Source: UBA2730 sp022793235 (GTDB lineage Bacteria; Bacillota_I; Bacilli_A; RF39; UBA660). From it: 10,303 nucleotides of DNA. Each line of letters starts with the position of its first letter. Position 1 is the stretch's first letter. The position numbers and the translations under genes were made by a program. The notes under the pieces were generated by a model. It saw only the letters and a list, made by a program, of their open reading frames with translations. It had not been told where the DNA came from and did no database searches. Location: assembly GCA_949745755.1 (NCBI GenBank), contig CATJZL010000043.1, positions 1 through 10,303 on the forward strand. The letters are read 5' to 3'. Below are positions 5,391 to 10,303 of the stretch, in pieces.

Positions 5391-6428
5391 ATGAAAAAGA
5401 CAGACACTAAAGATAAAGACTTAGAACAAGTCTTATTAAATATAGAAAAACAGTTCGGAAAAGGCTCAATTATGAAACTTGGAGATACAACACATATGAA
5501 TGTAGATGTAATTTCAACAGGATGCCTATCCTTAGATATTGCCTTAGGAGTAGGAGGGTTTCCAAGAGGAAGAATAGTAGAAATATATGGACCTGAATCG
5601 AGTGGAAAAACTACATTTGCGTTACAAGCAATAGCATCAGTACAAAAAAATGGAGGAAGAGCAGCCTTCATAGATGCAGAACATGCCCTAGATCCAGTAT
5701 ATGCAAAGAAATTAGGAGTAAATATTAATGAACTCTTATTAAGTCAACCAGATACAGGAGAACAAGCCCTAGAAATATGTGATGCCTTAGTAAAAAGTGA
5801 AGCTATCAGCATTATTGTAATTGACTCGGTAGCAGCCTTAGTTCCAAAAGCAGAGATAGATGGTGAAATGGGAGATAGCCATGTTGGATTACAAGCGCGA
5901 TTAATGAGTCAAGCATTAAGAAAACTTGCAGGTACAATTAATAAGACGAATACAATTGCTATATTTATTAATCAATTAAGAGAAAAAGTAGGTGTAATGT
6001 TTGGAAATCCTGAAACGACAACAGGAGGAAGAGCGTTAAAGTTTTATTCCACTATAAGGCTAGAAGTAAGAAAAAGTGAAGCTTTAAAAATAGGTGATGG
6101 TATTATAGGAAATAAAACAAATATCAAGGTAGTAAAAAATAAAGTAGCACCACCATTTAAAACAACATCAGTTGACATAATGTATGGCGAAGGAGTAAGT
6201 AAAGAAGGAGAAATCATAGACTTAGGTGTTGAAGCTGGAGTTGTAGAAAAAATGGGAGCTTGGTATTCCTATCAGGGAGAAAAATTAGGCCAAGGAAAAG
6301 AAAATGTAAAACTTCTATTAAAAGATCATATAGAATTACGTGACGAAATAGAACAAAAAGTAAGAGAATTTTATGAAATAGATATCAAAGCAAATAATAA
6401 AGAAAAGAAAGATAATAAAAGTGAATAA
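5391..6428 (+). CDS. recA: RecA recombinase
   Basis: 345 aa, full length. RecA forms ATP-dependent filaments on single-stranded DNA, drives strand exchange and stimulates LexA-type self-cleavage. Visible: Walker A GPESSGKTT (67-75), catalytic Glu in IDAEH (E97), Walker B IIVIDS (D145), DNA-binding loop L1 region EIDGEMGDSHVGLQARLMSQ (155-174), Q195 in IFINQLREK, L2 GVMFGNPETTTGGRALKF (201-218). The C-terminal tail (about 330-345) is short and Lys/Asn/Glu mixed rather than the strongly acidic tail of enterobacterial RecA. A perfect AGGAGG (5381-5386) lies 4 nt before the ATG. It is separated from pgsA by a terminator, without the cinA gene that lies between them in B. subtilis. No clear -35/-10 pair is visible (TTGCAT at 5335 with TATAAG at 5356 is the best, spacing only 15), and no LexA box is recognised. 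Confidence 0.98.
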   Translation: MKKTDTKDKDLEQVLLNIEKQFGKGSIMKLGDTTHMNVDVISTGCLSLDIALGVGGFPRGRIVEIYGPESSGKTTFALQAIASVQKNGGRAAFIDAEHALDPVYAKKLGVNINELLLSQPDTGEQALEICDALVKSEAISIIVIDSVAALVPKAEIDGEMGDSHVGLQARLMSQALRKLAGTINKTNTIAIFINQLREKVGVMFGNPETTTGGRALKFYSTIRLEVRKSEALKIGDGIIGNKTNIKVVKNKVAPPFKTTSVDIMYGEGVSKEGEIIDLGVEAGVVEKMGAWYSYQGEKLGQGKENVKLLLKDHIELRDEIEQKVREFYEIDIKANNKEKKDNKSE

Positions 6429-6445
6429 AATATCTTTCTTTTTAA
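6402..6445 (+). terminator. Likely recA terminator overlapping the 3' end of the gene
   Basis: AAAAGAAAGATA (6403-6414), inside the last recA codons, is an exact complement of TATCTTTCTTTT (6431-6442), giving 12 pairs around a 16-nt loop that contains the stop codon. The right arm is itself T-rich and ends in five T's. The low GC and large loop make it weaker than the terminator after pgsA. Confidence 0.5.
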
Positions 6446-6805
6446 TAGGAATAATGGCAAATATAAATATGAAAAATGGAAAAGAAACACTATTAAAATT
6501 GACAACAAAATAATATTATAATGAGAATAAATGAACTAAAAATACAAAAAAAGAAAGATAATAGAGGGATAAAAGCTATAAAAATATTCTAGACTTAGAA
6601 AAATAAATTAAGTATTTATCAAACTAAATTATATATTGTGAAAAATATAATAAAAAAGATAATAAGAAATAATAACTATACACAAATCAAAAAATAGAAC
6701 AATCAACATTCATATTCCCTATTCACTAAAAATTAAACGAATATATATAAGACACTTTCTCTAGATCAAACTAAAAAGGAGGAAAAATCAAGTATAGAAT
6801 TATAC
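6446..6805. other. AT-rich gap between recA and the rny promoter
   Basis: No gene is supported here. A TTGACA (6499-6504) and a TATAAT (6517-6522) are present but only 12 bp apart, too close for a normal sigma-A promoter; TTAAAA at 6493-6498 would give 18 bp. An orphan SD-like AAGGAGG lies at 6776-6782 and a dyad at 6789-6808 (listed separately). A 19-codon frame at 6454-6513 has no useful SD. Confidence 0.55.
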
Positions 6806-6808
6806 TTG
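6789..6808. promoter_or_regulatory. Perfect 8+4+8 dyad overlapping the rny -35 box, possible operator
   Basis: CAAGTATA (6789-6796) and TATACTTG (6801-6808) are exact inverted repeats around GAAT. The last three bases are the first half of the -35 TTGACA (6806-6811). The position is typical of a repressor site. I cannot match it to a known regulator; it is not a cre, Fur, PerR or LexA consensus. Confidence 0.45.
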
Positions 6809-6834
6809 ACAATCTATCAAAAGACTTTTACAAT
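6806..6834 (+). promoter_or_regulatory. rny promoter, near-consensus sigma-A
   Basis: TTGACA (6806-6811), exactly 17 bp, then TACAAT (6829-6834): eleven of twelve consensus positions. The start point would be near 6841, giving a leader of about 50 nt before ATG 6893. The open frame that appears to begin with TTG at 6806 starts in this -35 box and is therefore not the real N-terminus. Confidence 0.8.
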
Positions 6835-6883
6835 AAAAATGGATGAAGATTTAAATAAATATTTAAATATAAATTCTAGAAAT

Positions 6884-6888
6884 GGAGG
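6884..6888 (+). promoter_or_regulatory. Ribosome binding site that fixes the rny start
   Basis: GGAGG (6884-6888), 4 nt before ATG 6893. It separates the true start from the longer in-frame extension back to 6806 and gives a protein whose TM segment is at its N-terminus, as in all RNase Y proteins. Confidence 0.8.
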
Positions 6889-6892
6889 AGTA

Positions 6893-8446
6893 ATGAATAA
6901 TATAGCATTCTCCATTTTACTCTATATTATTGGATTAACAAGCGGATTAGGGCTTATGATTATAATAGCTCATATGAAAAAAAATAATGCTTCACTAGAA
7001 GCGATAAAAATTATAGAAGAAGCAAAAGAAAGTGCTGAAAACACAAGAAAACAACTAATAAAAGATACAAAAAGCGAATTAGAACAAATAAAAAAAGAAG
7101 AGATGAACTTTGTAAAAGAAAAAAAAGATGAGATAAAAATGAGTGAGGAACGCCTTTTACAAAGAGAAGCCAGCATGGACAAAAGAGACGAGCTTTATCA
7201 AAAAAGAGAAACCCTTCTTGACGAAAAAGAAGAAAAAATAAATACAAAAACAAATGAAATCCAAGAAGAAAAAAGTAAAGTGGAGGAAATAAAAAAGGAA
7301 CAATCAGAAATATTGCAAAAAATATCTGAAATGACAAAGGAAGAAGCTAGAAAAACTTTATTTGAAGAAGTAAAGCAAAGCATGACTAAGCAAATAGGAC
7401 AATATATAAAAGAGCAAGAAATGGAGGCAAAATTAACAGCTGATAAAAAGGCAAAAGATATGTTAATTTCATCCATGCAACGTTATGCAGCAGATATAGC
7501 CAGTGATCAAACTGTAACAGTAATAAGTCTACCAAATGATGATATGAAAGGAAGAATTATTGGTAGAGAAGGAAGAAATATAAGAACTATAGAAGCTATA
7601 ACAGGAGTAGATTTAATAATAGATGATACACCAGAAGCTGTAGTAGTGTCTAGTTTTGATCCATTAAGAAGAGAAATTGCAAGAATTACTTTAGAAACAT
7701 TAATAAAAGATGGAAGAATACATCCAACAAGAATAGAAGAAGTGTATGATAAAGTAAGTAAGGACATGAAACAAAAAATTATAGAATATGGAAATGATGC
7801 CTTATTTGAATTAGGAATTACGAGAGTAGATCCAAGTTTAGTAGAAATAATTGGTAGATTACACTTTAGAACAAGCTATGGACAAAATGCCTTGCAACAT
7901 TCAATTGAAGTAGCACAATTATCAGGGGTGATAGCAAGTGAATTATCAGAAGATGTAGGTCTAGCAAAAAGAGCAGGTCTATTACATGATATAGGAAAAG
8001 CAATTGATCATGATATAGAAGGTAGCCATGTAGAATTAGGAATAAACATAGCAAAAAAATTTCATGAAAATGAAACAATTACTAATGCTATAGCCTCACA
8101 CCATGGAGATGTAGAAGCAACTAGCTTTATATCTAACATTGTAGCCATTGCAGATAGCTTAAGTGCCTCACGTCCTGGTGCTAGAAATGATTCTTTAGAA
8201 AATTACATTCAAAGACTTTCACAATTAGAAGAAGTGGGAAATAATATTGATGGAGTAGAAAAAGCATATGCCCTACAAGCAGGAAGAGAATTAAGAGTTC
8301 TTGTAAAACCAGAGGAAATAGATGATATATCTGCACATAAAATAGCAAGAGATGTAAAAGAAAGAATAGAAGCAACAATGAAATATCCTGGTACAATTAA
8401 AATTACAGTAGTAAGAGAAACTAGAGCAGAAGAAGAAGCCAAATAG
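6893..8446 (+). CDS. rny: RNase Y, membrane-anchored endoribonuclease
   Basis: 517 aa from ATG 6893 (B. subtilis 520 aa). RNase Y starts bulk mRNA decay and processes many transcripts; it sits at the membrane and contacts other decay enzymes. Domains in order: one N-terminal TM helix (about 4-27), a long charged coiled coil (about 30-180, very rich in Lys and Glu), a KH RNA-binding domain with GRIIGREG (220-227), and an HD domain with the metal-binding LLHDIGK (H365, D366), then SHHGD and the conserved IADSLSASRPGAR. All key residues are present. The 29-residue upstream extension seen when the frame is read from 6806 passes through the promoter and is rejected. Preceded by a strong promoter with an overlapping dyad and closed by its own terminator; convergent with rnjA. 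Confidence 0.95.
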   Translation: MNNIAFSILLYIIGLTSGLGLMIIIAHMKKNNASLEAIKIIEEAKESAENTRKQLIKDTKSELEQIKKEEMNFVKEKKDEIKMSEERLLQREASMDKRDELYQKRETLLDEKEEKINTKTNEIQEEKSKVEEIKKEQSEILQKISEMTKEEARKTLFEEVKQSMTKQIGQYIKEQEMEAKLTADKKAKDMLISSMQRYAADIASDQTVTVISLPNDDMKGRIIGREGRNIRTIEAITGVDLIIDDTPEAVVVSSFDPLRREIARITLETLIKDGRIHPTRIEEVYDKVSKDMKQKIIEYGNDALFELGITRVDPSLVEIIGRLHFRTSYGQNALQHSIEVAQLSGVIASELSEDVGLAKRAGLLHDIGKAIDHDIEGSHVELGINIAKKFHENETITNAIASHHGDVEATSFISNIVAIADSLSASRPGARNDSLENYIQRLSQLEEVGNNIDGVEKAYALQAGRELRVLVKPEEIDDISAHKIARDVKERIEATMKYPGTIKITVVRETRAEEEAK

Positions 8447-8473
8447 AATGAAGAAAAAGTTCATTCTTTTTCT
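8445..8473 (+). terminator. Intrinsic terminator of rny
   Basis: AGAATGAA (8445-8452) pairs perfectly with TTCATTCT (8460-8467) around a 7-nt loop, followed by TTTTCT (T-run 8467-8471). The left arm includes the last two bases of the TAG stop, so termination is immediately post-coding. Confidence 0.8.
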
Positions 8474-8494
8474 ATGTTGAAAGAATAATTACCC

Positions 8495-8541
8495 AAAAAA
8501 TAAAAAAAGTCTACTTAACTTCTGTAGTAGCCTCTTTTTTT
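8495..8541 (-). terminator. Possible rnjA terminator, reading leftwards
   Basis: On the minus strand the end of rnjA carries an A-run with AAAAAAAG(AG) (8532-8541), short complementary CTAC/GTAG segments (8524-8527 with 8511-8514), then CTTTTTTT (8502-8509) followed by A and T6 (8495-8500). The stem is imperfect and AT-rich, but the U-tract is strong and directly follows the TAG stop at 8511-8513. Confidence 0.4.
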
Positions 8542-10208
8542 ATATCCAAAATGACTGGTAATACAATAGGTCTTCTTCCTGTTAACTCTCCAATGTAGGA
8601 GTTCAATTTAGAAGTCAACTCAATTTTAATCGTAGCAAATGTAGAATGTGGATCTGCCAGTTGTTCTTTTATGATTTTTTCTGACAAATATTCAATTTTT
8701 CTAATTAGTTCTTCATTTTCATTGACTTGTACAAATCCACGTGTTGTAATATTGGGTTTTACTAATAACTCACGTTTTTTCATATCTACATTTATAATGA
8801 CAACAAGTATGCCATCATTAGCCATAGTTTTTCTATCCTTAATAACAGCACCACCTATTTCACCAATACGATTACCATCTACATAAATATCAGCCCCAGG
8901 ATTACTTTCACCTTTAGTAATAACATGATTAACCAAATCAAGAGTATCTCCATTTTTTATTACAAAAGTATTTTCTTTGGGAATACCACATAAAGTCCCT
9001 ATATCAGCATGATGTTTCAACATGCGATAATCTCCATGAAAAGGCATCAAATATTTAGGATTAATCAAACGAATCATTAATTTTAATTCTTCTTCATTCG
9101 CATGACCAGAAGTATGTAAATCAGAAAGAGCCTTATTAGTATAAACTCTGACTCCATTAAGACAAAGCTTATTTATGATTTTAGAAATACTAAGAGCATT
9201 CCCTGGAATAGCAGAAGAAGAAAAAATAACAATATCATCTGGTCTAAGCTTTACATATTTATGATTTCCATTAGACATCCTAGAAAGAGCAGCCAGAGGT
9301 TCTCCTTGTGAACCTGTACAAAGAATAGCAACCTCTCCAGGTTTATAATTATTTACTTCATCTGCAGTAATTAATAACTCCTTATGATCAATATATCCAC
9401 CCTCTGTAGAAATCTTAATATTATTCTCCATACTTCTACCAAAAACACAAATTTTCCGATTATGCTTATAGCATGTTTCAAAAATATGTTTTACACGATA
9501 AATATTAGAAGCAAAGGTAGCAATAATAATTCTTTTTTGTAAATAAGTATCAAACATCTCACATAATGCATCATCTACTTTAGATTCACTCGTAGAAAAA
9601 CCGCCATTTAGAGCATTGGTTGATTCACTAATTAATAAATCAACACCCTCATGTCCCAATTTTGCCATCTTATATAAATCAGCAACAGGACCTATAGGAG
9701 TAAGATCAAATTTAAAATCACCTGTAGTAATAATTCTACCATCAGGAGTAGTTAAAGATATACCATGCGAATCTGGAATAGAATGAGTAGTTCTAAAAAA
9801 CTCAACATCAATAGTTCCGAATTTTAATTTCATATCTTCTGTATATGCATTTAAATTATCATAACGAATATTCTTGTCTTCAAGCTTGACAGCAATTAAT
9901 TCCTTAGCATGTCTAGGTGCATAGATAGCAGGCACACGAATACTTTGAAGTAAAAAGGGAATACCTCCTATATGATCTTCATGACCATGAGTAATGAGCA
10001 AAGCCTTAACCTTATCCTCATTTTCCTTTAAAAAAGTAAAGTCTGGTAATATATAATCAATTCCTAAAAGTTCACTTTCTGGAAAACTAACTCCTGCATC
10101 AATAATAACAATATTATTATCATGCATAACACAATACATATTTTTTCCAACTTCTCCTAAACCTCCCAAAACAACGATTTTTGTTCCATTAGGTTTTTTT
10201 TGTTCCAT
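8511..10208 (-). CDS. rnjA: RNase J (J1-type) 5'-3' exo/endoribonuclease
   Basis: 565 aa (B. subtilis J1 555 aa). RNase J degrades RNA from monophosphorylated 5' ends and also cuts internally; it matures 16S rRNA in Bacilli. It is a metallo-beta-lactamase/beta-CASP enzyme: HGHEDH (H74, H76, D78, H79), H142 in TTHSIPDSHG, D164 in TTGDFKFD, the beta-CASP segment with ATFASNIYR (230-238) and GRSMENN (257-263), H369 in TSGHANEEELK, and H391 in PFHGDYRML, followed by the C-terminal domain. All zinc ligands and the RNA-clamping His are present, which suggests an active J1-like enzyme rather than a J2-type partner lacking activity; the J1 label is inference. AAAGGAG (10214-10220) lies 5 nt before the ATG. 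N-terminus MEQKKPNG is a short lead before the conserved GGLGEVGKN. Confidence 0.95.
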   Translation of the reverse strand: MEQKKPNGTKIVVLGGLGEVGKNMYCVMHDNNIVIIDAGVSFPESELLGIDYILPDFTFLKENEDKVKALLITHGHEDHIGGIPFLLQSIRVPAIYAPRHAKELIAVKLEDKNIRYDNLNAYTEDMKLKFGTIDVEFFRTTHSIPDSHGISLTTPDGRIITTGDFKFDLTPIGPVADLYKMAKLGHEGVDLLISESTNALNGGFSTSESKVDDALCEMFDTYLQKRIIIATFASNIYRVKHIFETCYKHNRKICVFGRSMENNIKISTEGGYIDHKELLITADEVNNYKPGEVAILCTGSQGEPLAALSRMSNGNHKYVKLRPDDIVIFSSSAIPGNALSISKIINKLCLNGVRVYTNKALSDLHTSGHANEEELKLMIRLINPKYLMPFHGDYRMLKHHADIGTLCGIPKENTFVIKNGDTLDLVNHVITKGESNPGADIYVDGNRIGEIGGAVIKDRKTMANDGILVVIINVDMKKRELLVKPNITTRGFVQVNENEELIRKIEYLSEKIIKEQLADPHSTFATIKIELTSKLNSYIGELTGRRPIVLPVILDIKKEATTEVK

Positions 10209-10263
10209 TATTTCTCCTTTCTTTATTTGTTAATTTTTAAACATAAAAGAACTAACTTTCTAC

Positions 10264-10292
10264 ATTATATACTAAAAGTAAGAATTTGTCTA
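10264..10292 (-). promoter_or_regulatory. rnjA promoter
   Basis: On the minus strand: TAGACA (10292-10287), 17-bp spacer, perfect TATAAT (10269-10264). Transcription would begin near 10257, giving a leader of about 50 nt to the ATG at 10208. Confidence 0.75.
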
Positions 10293-10303
10293 TTAGTAAA
10301 AAA

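Noticed and set aside
5363..5671. Minus-strand frame over the start of recA
   Set aside because: It lies opposite conserved RecA codons, without its own signals.
6454..6513. 19-codon ORF starting with ATG after recA
   Set aside because: Only a weak AGGA precedes it, it is very short, and it runs through the TTGACA motif; it is no better than chance in this composition.
6970..7476. Several overlapping minus-strand frames with hydrophobic Ser/Phe/Leu-rich products
   Set aside because: They are shadows of the Lys/Glu-rich coiled coil of RNase Y, whose AAA/GAA codons read as TTT/TTC in reverse.
1..10303. UGA read as tryptophan (Mollicutes code 4)
   Set aside because: All Trp codons seen (about eleven: LysM modules, RodZ, RecA) are TGG and no conserved protein needs an in-frame TGA. 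The lack of TGA stops fits AT bias in a sample of eight genes.

Overview
The window is a very AT-rich (roughly 30% G+C by eye) stretch of a bacterial chromosome, most likely from a cell-walled low-G+C Bacillota of the Bacilli / Erysipelotrichia / Mollicutes-relative type. The evidence is a type-B (Bacillus-like) RNase P RNA, GpsB, RNase Y, RNase J, Shine-Dalgarno sites of the AGGAGG type, heavy use of ATA and AGA codons, and a gene order (gpsB-rnpB, then rodZ-pgsA-recA-rny) that resembles two conserved B. subtilis neighbourhoods. The standard code fits: all eleven or so Trp codons seen are TGG, there is no in-frame TGA, and every CDS stops with TAA or TAG.

Layout. Positions 1-1617 hold the 3' part of a cell-wall amidase gene: the end of an Amidase_3 catalytic domain, then seven LysM repeats, closed by a terminator. 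1765-2829 encodes an unrecognised two-TM membrane protein with a Q/N/P-rich N-terminal tail and a DUF3592-like extracytoplasmic loop. 2830-3415 is a long intergenic region with one possible 32-aa ORF behind a good SD, and the gpsB promoter at its end. 3416-5265 is a compact block gpsB-rnpB-rodZ-pgsA with almost no spacer DNA: the P1 helix of RNase P RNA starts at the base after the gpsB stop and ends at the rodZ Shine-Dalgarno, and rodZ overlaps pgsA by 17 bp. A strong terminator follows pgsA. recA (5391-6428) stands alone with a likely terminator that folds over its own 3' end. A second mostly non-coding gap (6429-6892) ends in a near-consensus promoter whose -35 box is overlapped by a perfect 8+4+8 dyad; it drives rny (start placed at 6893). 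rny is convergent with rnjA (minus strand, 10208-8511), with terminators between them; rnjA has its own promoter at the right edge.

Functionally the region joins envelope growth and division (amidase, GpsB, RodZ, PgsA), recombination (RecA) and three central RNA-processing activities (RNase P RNA, RNase Y, RNase J). No mobile element, CRISPR array, tRNA or phage gene is seen. I found no convincing new defence or metabolic system; the points most worth checking are the rnpB packing and its internal repeat, the dyad at the rny promoter, the small ORF with a strong SD, and the repeat-expanded LysM array.
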